Positions 20,960 through 31,240 are shown, counted from the stretch's first letter. The stretch: DNA of 64,000 bases from Williamsia muralis NBRC 105860 (GCF_001598915.1 NZ_BDAP01000005.1:124001-188000), one strand, 5' to 3'. Notes: a model not told the origin generated them from the sequence alone. Numbers and translations: made by a program.

Positions 20960-22447
20960 TCAGTTGGGGCTCTCGTCGGCCTCGGTTGCGGTGTCTGGCT
21001 TGGGCTTCCGATACGGTTTCGCGGCCTTGTCGAGCTTCGGGTCCCCGGTGGTCTCGATGTCGGGATCCGGGGGCAGATCGTCCGGGGGCGGCGGAGGCAG
21101 TTCTGTCTCGGTTGCCGACTCGCCGGGTTCGGCCGTCTCGGGATCGGCCTGGTCGGGTTCGGCTGTCTCCGCGTTCTTCGTCTCGGGCTCGGACTTGTCC
21201 GTCGCCGAGGTTTCCTGCTCGGTGGTCGTTGCTGCGGTGGCGCCTGCAGTCGCAGGCTTGTCCACCGTCTCGGTATCCGCGGCATCCGCCGACTCGGCCG
21301 CGCCGATCTCAGCCGGTGCATTCGCATCGGGTGCGGTCTCGACCGGTGTGGTCTCGTCCGGTGTTGCCTCCGCGGTCGTCGTCGACGGCGCTTCGGACTC
21401 GCGCCCGGCAACCGGTCCAGCCGACTCGGCCGACTTGTCGAGATCGACGCGCCGGGTGCGGGTCGAATCGTCGTCGGAGTTCTTCGCGGTGCCCGCCGCA
21501 GCAACCGTCGCCGGTTCGCGTTCGTCTTCGACGTACCCGTCGACGGGGTGCTCGGTGGGTCCGGCCTCGGGGGCCGCACCTGGGTGATAGATCTCGTGCG
21601 GCGTCTCCCGGCCCTTGGGCGCGATGACCACATACAGGGCCGCGCAGACGAACACCAGCGCCGAGGTGAACAGGTTGATCCTGATGTCCCACAGCATGGT
21701 GGCCGGGTCTGTCCGGAGGGTTTCGATGACAAAGCGCCCGACGCAGTAGCCGGCCACATAGAGCGCGAACAGCCGCCCATGGCCGATCCGGAACCGACGG
21801 TCGATGATGATCAGTGCGGCCACGATCAGCAGGTTCCACAGCAGCTCGTAGAGGAACGTCGGCTGCACGATCGCGTAGACCTCGCCGGTGGACTTGCCGT
21901 CGATGAGGTTGGGGCTGGTGAAGCCCGAGGAATCCGACCTCTCGTAGATCTTCAGACCCCAGGGCAGATCGGTCCGGTCTCCATAGAGTTCCTGATTGAA
22001 CCAGTTGCCCAGCCGGCCGATGGCCTGGGCGAGCAAGATCGGTGGAGCGATGGCATCGCCGAAGGGCGGAAGCTTGATCCCGGCGCGGCGAGCCCCGATC
22101 CATGCGCCGAGGGCGCCGAATGCCACGGCGCCCCAGATACCCAGTCCGCCGTCCCAGATCTTGAAGGCGTCGACCGGCTCTTTCGCGCCGTCGCCGAAGT
22201 ACGTGTTCCAGTCGGTGATCACGTGGTAGATGCGGCCACCGATCAGACCGAACGGAACCGCCCAGATGGCCACGTCCAGCACTTCGCCATCACGGCCGCC
22301 CCGTGCCATCCAGCGTCGGTTGCCCCACCAGATCGCGACGACGATGCCGACGATGATGCAGAGCGCGTAGGCCCTCAGCGGGAAGGGACCGAGATGCCAG
22401 ACACCCTGCGACGGGCTGGGGATGTACGCCAGCAGCTCAGTGGTCAC
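20960..22447 (-). CDS. lgt: prolipoprotein diacylglyceryl transferase with long acidic tail
   Basis: Predicted 495-residue inner-membrane enzyme that moves diacylglycerol from phosphatidylglycerol to the lipobox Cys of prolipoproteins. Seven membrane segments occupy about residues 1-275, with the Lgt signature GRLGNWFNQELYG at residues 144-156. Residues ~281-495 are a low-complexity tail rich in Glu, Thr, Ala and Pro, predicted disordered and cytosolic. Extensions are known in mycobacterial Lgt, but this one is long. The start is a GTG at 22447 overlapping the trpA stop as GTGA, so lgt is translationally coupled to the trp genes, as in M. tuberculosis gene order. Confidence 0.95.
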   Translation of the reverse strand: MTTELLAYIPSPSQGVWHLGPFPLRAYALCIIVGIVVAIWWGNRRWMARGGRDGEVLDVAIWAVPFGLIGGRIYHVITDWNTYFGDGAKEPVDAFKIWDGGLGIWGAVAFGALGAWIGARRAGIKLPPFGDAIAPPILLAQAIGRLGNWFNQELYGDRTDLPWGLKIYERSDSSGFTSPNLIDGKSTGEVYAIVQPTFLYELLWNLLIVAALIIIDRRFRIGHGRLFALYVAGYCVGRFVIETLRTDPATMLWDIRINLFTSALVFVCAALYVVIAPKGRETPHEIYHPGAAPEAGPTEHPVDGYVEDEREPATVAAAGTAKNSDDDSTRTRRVDLDKSAESAGPVAGRESEAPSTTTAEATPDETTPVETAPDANAPAEIGAAESADAADTETVDKPATAGATAATTTEQETSATDKSEPETKNAETAEPDQADPETAEPGESATETELPPPPPDDLPPDPDIETTGDPKLDKAAKPYRKPKPDTATEADESPN

Positions 22448-23283
22448 GAAGGGACCTCGGTCGACACCGGGTCTTGCCCGGCGTACGTCGCCCGGACGCC
22501 CTCGGCGAGTTCGACAGTCAGTGCACGAAGCGCGTCGCCGCCCTCGGCCACCGCGCTCACCAGAGCGGATCCGACGATCACGCCGTCGGCGTATCCGGCG
22601 ATCTCGGCGGCCTGCGCCTTGCTGCGTACACCCAGTCCGACCCCGATCGGGATGTCCGAGTGCAGGCGGATGCGGGCACAGAGTTCCGGGGCCATGGTGG
22701 AGACGCTGTCGCGGGCGCCGGTGACGCCCATCGTGGAGGCCGCGTAGACGAAGCCGCTGCTGGCCTCGAGTGTCATGGCCAACCGCTCCTCGGTGGACGA
22801 CGGTGCCACCAAGAAGATGCGGTCGAGATGGTGCTCGTGGGACGCAGCGATCCAGCTGTCTGCTTCCTCGGGGATCAGGTTGGGGGTGATCAGGCCCAGG
22901 CCGCCGGCGCCGGCGAGGTCACGCGCGAACGCATCCACGCCGTATTGGAGAACTGGGTTCCAGTAGGTCATCACCACTGCGCTGCCGCCCGCGTCGGAGA
23001 TCGCCTCGACGGCGGTGAACACGTCTCGGACGCGCACACCCGAGCGCAATGCCTGATCGGCCGCGTCCTGGATCGTCGGTCCGTCCATGACCGGGTCGGA
23101 GTACGGCACCCCGACCTCGATGATGTCGCAGCCGGCATCGACCATGGTGCGCATCGCGTCCAGCGACCCCGGAAGATCCGGGTAGCCCACCGGCAGGTAC
23201 CCGATCAGCGCGCTGCGCTTCTCCTCGCGGCAACGGGCGAACAGGGGGCCGAGCCGGGAGTCGGCCGTCGGGGATTCAGACAT
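22444..23283 (-). CDS. trpA: tryptophan synthase alpha chain
   Basis: Predicted 279-residue TIM-barrel subunit that cleaves indole-3-glycerol phosphate to indole and glyceraldehyde-3-phosphate. The catalytic Glu and Asp lie in [16 protein letters not shown]. The start is the ATG at 23283, overlapping the end of trpB by eight bases; longer in-frame starts lie wholly inside trpB. Overlaps on both sides (trpB and lgt) indicate coupled translation in the trp-lgt operon. Confidence 0.95.
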   Translation of the reverse strand: MSESPTADSRLGPLFARCREEKRSALIGYLPVGYPDLPGSLDAMRTMVDAGCDIIEVGVPYSDPVMDGPTIQDAADQALRSGVRVRDVFTAVEAISDAGGSAVVMTYWNPVLQYGVDAFARDLAGAGGLGLITPNLIPEEADSWIAASHEHHLDRIFLVAPSSTEERLAMTLEASSGFVYAASTMGVTGARDSVSTMAPELCARIRLHSDIPIGVGLGVRSKAQAAEIAGYADGVIVGSALVSAVAEGGDALRALTVELAEGVRATYAGQDPVSTEVPS

Positions 23284-24565
23284 GACCATCCACTTCGAAG
23301 AGTCCGAACCACTTGGCGGCGGTATCGACGTCTTTGTCACCACGTCCGGACAGGTTGACCACGATGATCGAGTCGGGACCGAGTTCCTGGCCGAGTTTGA
23401 GGGCACCGGCGACGGCGTGCGCCGATTCGATCGCCGGGATGATGCCCTCCTTGCGACTCAGAAGCGCCAGTGCGTCCATCGCCTCTGTATCGGTGATCGG
23501 CCGGTATTCGGCCCGTCCGATGTCCTTGAGGTGTGCGTGCTCGGGTCCGACTCCGGGGTAGTCCAGTCCGGCCGAGATGGAGTGCGACTCCGTGGTCTGA
23601 CCGTCGCTGTCCTGCAGGAGGTAGGAGTACGCACCCTGGAAGGCGCCCGGGGTTCCGCCGGTGAACGTTGCCGCGTGCCTGCCGGTGTCGACGCCGTCAC
23701 CGGCAGCCTCGTAGCCGATCAGCCGAACATCGGTGTCCTCGAGGAACGGGTGGAATATGCCGATCGCGTTCGACCCGCCGCCGACGCAGGCGACGACCGC
23801 GTCGGGCAGTCGACCCGCCGCTTGCTGGATCTGCTGGCGCGCCTCGAGCCCGACCACTCGTTGGAGGTCTCGGACCATCATCGGGAACGGGTGTGGACCG
23901 GCCGCGGTACCGAAGCAGTAGTACGTGTCGTGGGCGTTGGTCACCCAGTCACGCATCGCCTCGTTGATGGCGTCTTTCAAAGTCGCCGAGCCGGTTTCGA
24001 CCGCAACGACCGACGCACCGAGCAGTCGCATCCGGGCGACGTTGAGCGCTTGCCGTTCGGTGTCGACGCGACCCATGTAGATGATGCATTCCTGGCCCAG
24101 CATCGCGCAGGCGGTCGCGGTGGCCACACCGTGTTGGCCGGCACCGGTTTCGGCGATGATGCGGTTCTTGCCCATCTTCTTCGCGAGCAACGCCTGACCG
24201 AGCACGTTGTTGATCTTGTGAGAACCCGTGTGGTTCAGGTCTTCTCGTTTGAGGAAGATACGTGCACCGCCGGCGAGCTCGGAGAGACGCCGGGCTTCGT
24301 ACATCGGTGAGGGGCGACCGGTGTAGTCGCGCTGGAGCCGGTCGAGCTCCCCGAGGAACTCGTCGTCCGAACGCACCTTCTCGTAGGCGGCGGTCACTTC
24401 CTCGATGACGGCCATCAGGGCCTCGGGGACGTGCCGTCCGCCGTAGACACCGAAGTGCCCGCCGCGATCCGGTTCGAACGACGTCCGGGAGGCGAGCCCG
24501 GCACTGGCCGGGGGCAGATCCGAGAACGACTGGGACGGTGAAGCAGATGAGGACGAAGACGTCAT
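23276..24565 (-). CDS. trpB: tryptophan synthase beta chain
   Basis: Predicted 429-residue PLP enzyme condensing indole with serine to tryptophan. The Schiff-base Lys is in HTGSHKINN, the phosphate-binding loop is GGGSNAIG, and the substrate Glu lies in AETGAGQHG. An N-terminal Ser-rich stretch of about 30 residues precedes the homologous core, as is usual in actinobacterial TrpB. It starts 14 bases after trpC and overlaps trpA. It forms the alpha2-beta2 complex with TrpA. Confidence 0.96.
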   Translation of the reverse strand: MTSSSSSASPSQSFSDLPPASAGLASRTSFEPDRGGHFGVYGGRHVPEALMAVIEEVTAAYEKVRSDDEFLGELDRLQRDYTGRPSPMYEARRLSELAGGARIFLKREDLNHTGSHKINNVLGQALLAKKMGKNRIIAETGAGQHGVATATACAMLGQECIIYMGRVDTERQALNVARMRLLGASVVAVETGSATLKDAINEAMRDWVTNAHDTYYCFGTAAGPHPFPMMVRDLQRVVGLEARQQIQQAAGRLPDAVVACVGGGSNAIGIFHPFLEDTDVRLIGYEAAGDGVDTGRHAATFTGGTPGAFQGAYSYLLQDSDGQTTESHSISAGLDYPGVGPEHAHLKDIGRAEYRPITDTEAMDALALLSRKEGIIPAIESAHAVAGALKLGQELGPDSIIVVNLSGRGDKDVDTAAKWFGLFEVDGHV

Positions 24566-24579
24566 GTTGCGGCGAAGGC

Positions 24580-25398
24580 CTAACGGACTGGTTTGGGACA
24601 GGACGGGTGGGTTCCGGCGGTCACCAGTTCGGATACCGCGGCGCGCGGGTCACCTGAGGTGACGAGCCCCTCCCCGACCAGCACGGCATCCGCGCCGGCG
24701 CCGGCGTAGGCCAGCAGGTCGGCGGTGCCGCGTACTCCGGACTCGGCGATCCGGATGACCTCGGTGGGCAGCCCGGGAGCGATGCGAGCAAAGCTGTCCC
24801 GGTCGACTTCGAGGGTTTTGAGATTGCGGGCGTTGACGCCCACCACCGACGCACCGGCCTGTAGGGCCCGGTCGGCTTCTTCTTCGGTGTGGACCTCCAC
24901 CAGCGCCGTCATCCCGAGCGACTCGGTGCGGTCGAGCAGCGACGCCAGGACGTTCTGTTCGAGCGCGGCGACGATGAGCAGGATGACGTCGGCGCCATGA
25001 GCCCGCGCCTCGTGGATCTGATAGGGCCCGACGATGAAGTCTTTGCGGAGGACGGGCACCTGTACCGCGGCGCGAACCGCGTCGAGGTCGGCGAGCGAAC
25101 CGCGGAACTTCCGTTCCTCGGTGAGCACACTGATGATCCGGGCTCCGCCGGACTCGTAAGCGGTGGCCAACGCGGCCGGATCGATGATGTCGGCCAGATC
25201 GCCCTTGGACGGGCTGGCCCGCTTCACCTCGGCGATGACACCGATGCCGGGTTCCCGCAACGCGGCTTGGGCGTCCTTGGGTTCCGGCGCTTTGGCCGAG
25301 GCGGCCTTGATGGACGCGAAGTCGATCACGGACTCACGTGCGGCGACGTCTGCTTTCACCCCGGCAAGTATCGAGTCAAGGACGGTTTGCGTGCTCAT
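24580..25398 (-). CDS. trpC: indole-3-glycerol-phosphate synthase
   Basis: Predicted 272-residue TIM-barrel enzyme closing the indole ring from carboxyphenylamino-deoxyribulose phosphate. Signature segments are [28 protein letters not shown] and [12 protein letters not shown], containing the catalytic Glu and Lys residues. The ATG at 25398 has AAAGGGG six bases upstream, preferable to the upstream ATG at 25416. A 141-base gap separates it from the Trp-associated membrane gene, so a secondary promoter here is possible. It is a single-function TrpC with no fused TrpF. Confidence 0.95.
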   Translation of the reverse strand: MSTQTVLDSILAGVKADVAARESVIDFASIKAASAKAPEPKDAQAALREPGIGVIAEVKRASPSKGDLADIIDPAALATAYESGGARIISVLTEERKFRGSLADLDAVRAAVQVPVLRKDFIVGPYQIHEARAHGADVILLIVAALEQNVLASLLDRTESLGMTALVEVHTEEEADRALQAGASVVGVNARNLKTLEVDRDSFARIAPGLPTEVIRIAESGVRGTADLLAYAGAGADAVLVGEGLVTSGDPRAAVSELVTAGTHPSCPKPVR

Positions 25399-25539
25399 GA
25401 TCAACCCCTTTCTCACGCTACTGGCGAGGTTGCGCGCAACACGCTAACGGCCACAGCTGCTCGTGATTTCCGTACACAAAGGGTAGCTGCGCTGCCATAC
25501 CGTTCGGATTCGGGGTACCAGGCCGGTACGTGAGACGCG

Positions 25540-26322
25540 TCACGGTTGCCGATCGGACGGACCGACGGTCGGATCATCGCCTGTGTCGAGGGCGTCCCAA
25601 AGCATGCGTTCGTTGTTCGGCGCACCGTCCGCGGCCGCCTCGTTGGACGAGGTGCCACCACCCTCCCGAGGGTCGTTCGAGCCGGAGATTCGCCCCGACT
25701 TCTTGTCCGCCTCACGCTTGGCGAACACCTGCTCCTCGAGCTCGGCCCGGCGTGCCGCAGGCGATTTGTACTTCGACGACATGGGGGCATCCAGGGCGGC
25801 CGTCTGCAGCATGACCACGGCCCCGAGCACTGCTGCCAGCGCACCGAGAAGCACGACAATGCCTGGCAGCACCGAGGTGTCGACCTCGAGCGGCTGATAC
25901 CGCGCCGGCATGTCGATCACCTTCGCGGCGTAGGTCGTGTGGTCATCGCCGGTGAGAAGGGTGATCGCGGGCAGGATCCCGAGCACGGCAATGGCCGCGA
26001 CGATGACGGCGGCGATTCGCAGCGCCCACCCACGCAGAGAGGCGGCCGCAGCGATCCCGGCCAGCAGGACGATCGCGAGCGGGGTCAACAGCAGCGTCCA
26101 GTCCGAGCCTTTGACCGTGAACGTGCGGGGCGGCGCCATGCCGTCTGCGGCGATCAGTTCGGCCCACGTCATGCGTGAGGCGGCCCAGAACGCAACCGCC
26201 GCCACTCCGAGCAGAACGGCGATCACGCCGAGCCGCCGGCCACGTCCACCACCGCGACGGCCGGCCACCGCCTCACCGGACGACAGTTCGCCGGGGTTCG
26301 TCGTATCGCCGGGTTCGGTCAT
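25540..26322 (-). CDS. Trp biosynthesis-associated membrane protein (TIGR02234)
   Basis: Predicted 260-residue membrane protein with about four hydrophobic segments (roughly residues 30-50, 75-95, 102-125 and 155-175). The charged C-terminal tail contains the segment [33 protein letters not shown], broken here across residues 183-215. It matches the actinobacterial family found only in trp operons (Rv1610 in M. tuberculosis), whose role is unknown. The ATG overlaps the trpE stop as ATGA, so its translation is tied to trpE. A role in Trp export or feedback is speculative. Confidence 0.85.
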   Translation of the reverse strand: MTEPGDTTNPGELSSGEAVAGRRGGGRGRRLGVIAVLLGVAAVAFWAASRMTWAELIAADGMAPPRTFTVKGSDWTLLLTPLAIVLLAGIAAAASLRGWALRIAAVIVAAIAVLGILPAITLLTGDDHTTYAAKVIDMPARYQPLEVDTSVLPGIVVLLGALAAVLGAVVMLQTAALDAPMSSKYKSPAARRAELEEQVFAKREADKKSGRISGSNDPREGGGTSSNEAAADGAPNNERMLWDALDTGDDPTVGPSDRQP

Positions 26323-27887
26323 CGGTCGCCACCCACTCGTGACATCGTCTCGGCGGCGGCGATGGCCTTGAGGACACCTCGCGCCTTGTTGCTCGCCTCG
26401 TTGTACTCGTAGTCAGCCTGACTGTCGGCCACCACGCCTCCTCCGGCCTGCACGTAGGCCCGGCCCTCGGTCATCACCGCGGTACGGATCGCGATGGCGG
26501 TGTCCGCATCGCCGGCGAAGTCGAGGTAACCGACCACACCCCCGTACAGACCTCGCCGCGTCTTCTCGTGCTCGTCGATCAGTTCCATCGCGCGCACCTT
26601 GGGTGCTCCGGTCAGGGTCCCCGCCGGGAAGCACGCGTTCACCGCGTCGAGCGCGGTGCTGTCATCACGCAGGTGGCCCGACACCGTGGACACCAGGTGC
26701 ATGACATGGCTGTACCGCTCGATGTGCCGGTAGTCGCTGACCTGCACGGTGCCCGGTTCACACACGCGGCCGAGATCGTTGCGTCCCAGATCCACGAGCA
26801 TCAGGTGCTCGGAGTTCTCCTTCTCGTCCGCCAGCAGATCCTTCTCGAGCAGCAGGTCGTCCGCCTCGGTGTCCCCACGCCAGCGGGTACCCGCGATCGG
26901 ATGAGTGGTTGCCACCGAATCCTTGACGGTCACAAGCGCTTCCGGGCTGGATCCGACGATCGTGAAGTCCGCGCGTCCGATGCCGGGGATGCGCAGGAGG
27001 TACATGTACGGGCTGGGGTTCGTGGTGCGCAGCACCCGGTACACGTCGATCGGATCGGCATCGGTCTGCATCTCGAAACGCATGGACGGTACAACCTGGA
27101 ATGCCTCGCCGGCCTCGATCTCCGACACGAGGCTGGTGACGATGGTGCCGTACTCCTCACGGGTGCGCTGAGCAGTGAACTCCGGCTCGACCGGCCGATA
27201 GGTGGACACCGTCGAGGGCGCCGGAGCGGCGAGCGCCTCCGTCATCGTGTCGAGCCGGGCGAGCGCATCGGCGTAGGCGAGCTCGGCGCGTTCGGCGGTG
27301 CCGTCCCAGTTGACCGCGTTGGCGATCAGCGTGATGGTGCCCTCGTGGTGGTCGACTGCTGCGATGTCGGTGGCGAGCATCATCAGCATCTCGGGCAGGT
27401 GCAGATCGTTCTCGGTGGTGTCGGGCAGACGCTCGAGCCGCCGAACGGCGTCGTACGCCAGGAACCCGACGAACCCGCCGGTCAACGGAGGCAAACCGGG
27501 CAGCCGGTCCGTCGCCAAGATCTTCAACGCCTCGGCGAGTGCGGCAAGTGGGTCGCCGCCTGACGGCGCGCCGGCCGGCCTGGTCCCCCACCACGTCGCC
27601 TCCCCGTCCACGGAGGTCAACGCAGACGGTGAACCCGCCCCGATGAACGACCATCGCGACCACGAGCGCCCGTTCTCCGCCGACTCCAGCAAGAAGGTCC
27701 CGGGCCGGTCGCCGGCCAGTTTGTGGTACGTCGACAGCGGGGTCTCCGCGTCGGCGAGAACCTTGCGGGTCACCGGGACCACCCGATGGTCGGCGGCGAG
27801 GTCGAGGAACTCGGCCAGCGTGGTGGTGTCTGAGAAACCCCCGGCGGGTGCGGCGGCTGTGGTCTTGTTCGGCATCCCGACCATCAT
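26319..27887 (-). CDS. trpE: anthranilate synthase component I
   Basis: Predicted 522-residue chorismate-utilising enzyme making anthranilate with a glutamine amidotransferase partner (TrpG, not encoded in this window). The N-terminal feedback domain contains [18 protein letters not shown], the LLES element that binds tryptophan. The C-terminal chorismate-binding domain has [31 protein letters not shown] and [18 protein letters not shown]. Start choice among Met codons at 27887, 27884 and 27875 is unresolved. It lies 33 bases after the tautomerase and is coupled to the TIGR02234 gene. trpD and trpG must lie elsewhere. Confidence 0.95.
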   Translation of the reverse strand: MMVGMPNKTTAAAPAGGFSDTTTLAEFLDLAADHRVVPVTRKVLADAETPLSTYHKLAGDRPGTFLLESAENGRSWSRWSFIGAGSPSALTSVDGEATWWGTRPAGAPSGGDPLAALAEALKILATDRLPGLPPLTGGFVGFLAYDAVRRLERLPDTTENDLHLPEMLMMLATDIAAVDHHEGTITLIANAVNWDGTAERAELAYADALARLDTMTEALAAPAPSTVSTYRPVEPEFTAQRTREEYGTIVTSLVSEIEAGEAFQVVPSMRFEMQTDADPIDVYRVLRTTNPSPYMYLLRIPGIGRADFTIVGSSPEALVTVKDSVATTHPIAGTRWRGDTEADDLLLEKDLLADEKENSEHLMLVDLGRNDLGRVCEPGTVQVSDYRHIERYSHVMHLVSTVSGHLRDDSTALDAVNACFPAGTLTGAPKVRAMELIDEHEKTRRGLYGGVVGYLDFAGDADTAIAIRTAVMTEGRAYVQAGGGVVADSQADYEYNEASNKARGVLKAIAAAETMSRVGGDR

Positions 27888-27920
27888 TTCATCAACGGAC
27901 TTCGTCCCGGTCGGCCGCCG

Positions 27921-28103
27921 CTATTGACCGAGCGGTTCCCCACCGACACCCCACTGCGTGCGTGGTACCTCGGTGATCGTGACCCACACGGAATCAGGGT
28001 TCTTCCCGGTTGCGCGGGCGTAGGCCTCGGTGACCGCGGCGATGGTCTCGCGCTTGACCCGGTCGCTGAGTCCTGGGGTCTGAGAGATCTGGATCAACGG
28101 CAT
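27921..28103 (-). CDS. 4-oxalocrotonate tautomerase-family protein
   Basis: Predicted 60-residue tautomerase. The second codon is Pro, so Met removal would leave the catalytic N-terminal Pro1 of this superfamily (MPLIQISQTPGLSDRVK). The length matches the 4-OT short-chain group, which usually acts as an oligomer on enol-keto isomerisation. The ATG at 28103 is the only start giving Pro2. It sits between hisI (73-base gap) and trpE (33-base gap) on the same strand, so it is probably co-transcribed with the amino-acid genes. The substrate is unknown, and a link to Trp or His metabolism is only suggested by position. Confidence 0.85.
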   Translation of the reverse strand: MPLIQISQTPGLSDRVKRETIAAVTEAYARATGKNPDSVWVTITEVPRTQWGVGGEPLGQ

Positions 28104-28118
28104 GTCGGCCTCACTGTT

Positions 28119-28165
28119 TCGCTGGGTTCTGCGTCGCTGGAATTGTGCGGTCGCTGTGGGTTCTG
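28119..28165. repeat. short direct repeat upstream of tautomerase-trpE
   Basis: TCGCTGGGTTCTG (28119-28131) recurs as TCGCTGTGGGTTCTG (28151-28165), 32 bases apart start to start, or about three helical turns, in the gap between hisI and the tautomerase gene. It could be a pair of regulator half-sites or chance. Confidence 0.3.
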
Positions 28166-28176
28166 ACGGCAGCTGC

Positions 28177-28524
28177 TCACGAGATGGACGTGAAGAGAAC
28201 GTCCGCGTCGAAGCAACTGTGGTCGCCGGTGTGGCAAGCCCCGCCGGTCTGCTCGACCGTGAGCAGCACGGTGTCACCGTCACAGTCCAGGCGCACCTCG
28301 AGAACCTTCTGGGTGTGGCCACTGGTGGCGCCCTTGATCCACTGGGTGCCGCGTGATCTGGAGAAGTACGTGGCCTCACGGGTGGCGAGGGTTCGTTCGA
28401 GGGCGTCGTCATCCATCCACGCAACCATCAGCACATCGCCGGTCCCGGCTTCTTGCACCACCGCGCAGATCAGACCGTCGGCATTGCGCTTGAGCTTGCC
28501 GGCTGTCTCCGGGTCGAGCGACAT
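28177..28524 (-). CDS. hisI: phosphoribosyl-AMP cyclohydrolase
   Basis: Predicted 115-residue metal-dependent hydrolase opening the adenine ring of PR-AMP in histidine synthesis. Metal-binding residues are visible in [11 protein letters not shown] and [11 protein letters not shown], and the core motif is [14 protein letters not shown]. It is a single-domain HisI without fused HisE, as in other actinobacteria. The ATG at 28524 is chosen from homology, and the upstream frame lies within hisF. The gene follows hisF by 31 bases. Confidence 0.95.
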   Translation of the reverse strand: MSLDPETAGKLKRNADGLICAVVQEAGTGDVLMVAWMDDDALERTLATREATYFSRSRGTQWIKGATSGHTQKVLEVRLDCDGDTVLLTVEQTGGACHTGDHSCFDADVLFTSIS

Positions 28525-28555
28525 GGGAACTCCTGGGGTTGAAACGGGCCGCGCG

Positions 28556-29329
28556 CTAGCGAACCGGGATGGACTCGGCCCGCATCGCGTCCTTGACCTG
28601 ACCGATGGTGAGCTGGCCGAAATGGAACACCGAGGCGGCCAGCACCGCGTCTGCCCCGCAACGCACCGCAGGGACAAAATGTTCCAGCGCGCCCGCTCCG
28701 CCACTGGCGATCACCGGGACCTGGACCGCGGCCCGGACAGCGGTGATCATGTCGAGATCGAAACCGTTCTTGGTGCCGTCCGCGTCCATCGAGTTCAGCA
28801 GGATCTCCCCGACCCCGAGGTCCTGGCCGCGTCTGGCCCATTCGACCGCGTCGATGCCGGTGCCCTTACGGCCTCCGTGGGTGGTGACCTCCCAACCCGA
28901 TGGGGTCGGTGACTCGCCGTCGGGCACAGTGCGGGCGTCGACGGACAGCACGATGCACTGCGATCCGAAGTGCCGGCTCATCTCGCCGAGCACATCGGGG
29001 TTGGCGATGGCGGCGGTGTTCACACCGACCTTGTCCGCACCGGCCCGCAGCAATCGGTCCACGTCGGCGACCGTGCGGACACCGCCGCCCACGGTGAGCG
29101 GGATGAACACCTGATCGGCGGTGCGCTTGACCACGTCGAGCATGGTGCCGCGGTTACCGCTGGAGGCGGTGACGTCGAGGAAGGTGAGCTCGTCGGCCCC
29201 GTCCGCGTCGTATGCGGCGGCCAGTTCCACAGGGTCGCCGGCGTCGCGCAGGTTCTGGAAGTTGACCCCTTTGACCACACGGCCGGCATCGACGTCCAGA
29301 CACGGGATGACCCGTACGGCGACCGTCAT
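28556..29329 (-). CDS. hisF: imidazole glycerol phosphate synthase cyclase subunit
   Basis: Predicted 257-residue TIM barrel that joins PRFAR with ammonia from HisH to give imidazole glycerol phosphate and AICAR. The catalytic Asp residues lie in [14 protein letters not shown] near the N-terminus and in IVLSVDAR near residue 130. The ATG at 29329 overlaps the hisN stop as ATGA and also has AAGGAG within ten bases, so it may be both coupled and independently initiated. Confidence 0.96.
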   Translation of the reverse strand: MTVAVRVIPCLDVDAGRVVKGVNFQNLRDAGDPVELAAAYDADGADELTFLDVTASSGNRGTMLDVVKRTADQVFIPLTVGGGVRTVADVDRLLRAGADKVGVNTAAIANPDVLGEMSRHFGSQCIVLSVDARTVPDGESPTPSGWEVTTHGGRKGTGIDAVEWARRGQDLGVGEILLNSMDADGTKNGFDLDMITAVRAAVQVPVIASGGAGALEHFVPAVRCGADAVLAASVFHFGQLTIGQVKDAMRAESIPVR

Positions 29330-30186
29330 CGGTATTTCTCCTTCGGAACCTCGAACGCACGTGGATCGCCGAGCTGCGAGATGAGCTCGACCAGTTCGCC
29401 GTGCACCCCTGGCCCAGCGGCCAGGATGGACGGCGAGTTGACCGTCCACGGTTCGCCCGCGAGGTCGCTGATCTGACCACCCGCAGCGAGCACCAGCGCG
29501 GCGCCCGCCGCGTTGTCCCAGGCGTGGTGGCCGAAGCTGATCGCGCCGTTGATCTGGCCACCGGCGGTCAGGGCCAGGTCGAAGCCGGTACTGCCGAACA
29601 GACGCAGTCGGGCGGTCCGTCTGCTGAGTTCGCCGAGCAACTCCACCCGGAACGACCCGGGGTAGCGCCCCCGGCTGTCGAGGTTGAAGGCACCGAAGGC
29701 CAGCATCGCTTCGTCGAGTCGCAGGGTCGGCAGCGGATCGAGCAGCTTGCCGTTGCAGGTGAGCCCGCCACCCACGAACCCGGCGTACTTCAGATCCGAG
29801 AGCGGGAGCCAGGTGAGTCCCAGCACCGGCAGTCCGTTGTGCAGCAGCGCCAGCAGGATCCCGGCCACCGGCACCCCGGCCGAGTAGTTGAACGTGCCGT
29901 CGATCGGATCGACCACCCAGACGGTGCCTTCGGTGAGGTCGGGGCCGCCGTACTCCTCGCCGTGCACACCGATCCCGGTGCGCTCCTGCAGTTCGGCCGA
30001 GATGATCCGTTCCAGCTCCAGATCGAACTCAGTGGCAAAGTCGGTGTGGCCCTTGGTGATCGCGCTGGGTGCACCCAGACCATCACGAAAGCGGGCGGTG
30101 ACCGAGTCGAGCACGTCGGCCGCGGTGGCGAGCAGACGGTTCGGATCGAGGTCGGCCGGGAAACCGGGGACGTCGGTGGCGGTCAT
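29326..30186 (-). CDS. inositol-monophosphatase-family protein, probable histidinol-phosphatase
   Basis: Predicted 286-residue member of the IMPase fold. Metal-binding motifs are VHGEEYGG (Glu), [12 protein letters not shown] (Asp-x-Ile-Asp-Gly-Thr) and [17 protein letters not shown]. In actinobacteria a monophosphatase of this family often supplies the histidinol-phosphate phosphatase step (HisN), and its place between priA and hisF supports that; the M. tuberculosis equivalent at this position is annotated impA. The ATG at 30186 lies 13 bases after the priA stop. An inositol-phosphatase role cannot be excluded from sequence. Confidence 0.8.
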   Translation of the reverse strand: MTATDVPGFPADLDPNRLLATAADVLDSVTARFRDGLGAPSAITKGHTDFATEFDLELERIISAELQERTGIGVHGEEYGGPDLTEGTVWVVDPIDGTFNYSAGVPVAGILLALLHNGLPVLGLTWLPLSDLKYAGFVGGGLTCNGKLLDPLPTLRLDEAMLAFGAFNLDSRGRYPGSFRVELLGELSRRTARLRLFGSTGFDLALTAGGQINGAISFGHHAWDNAAGAALVLAAGGQISDLAGEPWTVNSPSILAAGPGVHGELVELISQLGDPRAFEVPKEKYR

Positions 30187-30199
30187 GCGGGTTCGACGT

Positions 30200-30940
30200 T
30201 CATGACGACACCGCCGCAAGCGCCTCCACCAGGGTGAACCGCCCGGCATACAGTGCCTTGCCCACGATGGCGCCTTCGACGCCACCCTCGACCAGACCGG
30301 CGATCGCCACGAGGTCGTCAAGAGTCGACACCCCACCTGAGGCGACGACGGGGGCATCGGTCTTCGAGGTGACCTCGCGCAGCAGTTCGAGATTGGGCCC
30401 GGTGAGGGTGCCGTCCTTGGTCACGTCGGTGACGACGTAGCGGCTACAGCCGTCGCGCTCGAGCCGGGTCAGAACCTCCCAGAGGTCGCCGCCGTCGGAC
30501 ACCCATCCCCGCCCTCGCAACCGGTACGAGCCGTCGACGAACTGGACGTCGAGACCCACCGCGATCCGGTCGCCGTGTTCGGCGATCGCGCGCGAGCACC
30601 ACTGTGGGTTCTCCAGTGCAGCGGTGCCGAGGTTCACCCGCGCACAGCCGGTGGCGAGCGCGGCCTTGAGGGAATCGTCGTCGCGGATACCGCCCGACAG
30701 TTCGACCTTCACGTCCAGCTCACCGATCACCTCGGCCAGCAACTCGCGGTTGCTGCCCCGGCCGAACGCCGCGTCGAGGTCCACCAGATGCACCCACTCG
30801 GCACCGTCGCGCTGCCACGTCAATGCGGCCTCTCGCGGAGAACCGTAGGACGTCTCGCTGCCTGCGGCGCCCTGCACCAGCCGCACCGCCTGGCCATCGG
30901 CCACGTCGACCGCCGGAAGCAGTTCAAGTCGTGAGCTCAT
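30200..30940 (-). CDS. priA: phosphoribosyl isomerase A (HisA/TrpF bifunctional type)
   Basis: Predicted 246-residue TIM barrel isomerising ProFAR in the His pathway and, in actinobacteria, also phosphoribosyl-anthranilate in the Trp pathway. Characteristic segments are [18 protein letters not shown] (N-terminal catalytic Asp), [11 protein letters not shown] and [15 protein letters not shown] (second catalytic Asp). It closely resembles M. tuberculosis PriA. Two starts compete: TTG 30952, overlapping the upstream stop as TTGA, and ATG 30940, used here. No separate trpF is present in the window, which supports the dual role. Confidence 0.93.
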   Translation of the reverse strand: MSSRLELLPAVDVADGQAVRLVQGAAGSETSYGSPREAALTWQRDGAEWVHLVDLDAAFGRGSNRELLAEVIGELDVKVELSGGIRDDDSLKAALATGCARVNLGTAALENPQWCSRAIAEHGDRIAVGLDVQFVDGSYRLRGRGWVSDGGDLWEVLTRLERDGCSRYVVTDVTKDGTLTGPNLELLREVTSKTDAPVVASGGVSTLDDLVAIAGLVEGGVEGAIVGKALYAGRFTLVEALAAVSS

Positions 30941-30948
30941 GCTGTGTG

Positions 30949-31203
30949 TCAATCCCTTTCGGTGTTCTTCGGGTCGATCTCGGCGCCACCGGCATGGGCT
31001 GCCCGGTCAACCATCCGGTTGGCCACAATACCCATCGCCGCGACCGCGACCACCAGTGCCAGCAGCGCGACGACCAGGGCGGCCAGCGGTGCGACCTGCG
31101 CCAACCAGATCACCACGGGCACCGAGAGCACCAGAACCGCCGTGCCGGCGCCGAGTGCGAACACGGCGAGTCGGGCAAAAGAGAACTGGCGCGCCGGGCT
31201 CAT
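30949..31203 (-). CDS. small two-helix membrane protein in the his operon
   Basis: Predicted 84-residue membrane protein of unknown function. Two hydrophobic helices (about residues 12-34 and 39-61) are followed by a charged cytosolic tail ending PKNTERD. It lies between hisH (37-base gap) and priA (stop touching the possible TTG start of priA), so it belongs to the operon. Small membrane proteins are seen at this spot in other actinobacterial his operons. A role in transport or membrane anchoring would be speculation. Confidence 0.7.
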   Translation of the reverse strand: MSPARQFSFARLAVFALGAGTAVLVLSVPVVIWLAQVAPLAALVVALLALVVAVAAMGIVANRMVDRAAHAGGAEIDPKNTERD

Positions 31204-31240
31204 CGCCGTCCGCGCGTGATCGCGGTCGGGCAGGTCGAGC

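Noticed and set aside
25399-25539. Trp attenuator or leader peptide before trpC
   Set aside because: No short frame with tandem Trp codons and no terminator/antiterminator pair could be found. Only a 12-base GTTGCGCGCAAC palindrome is visible.
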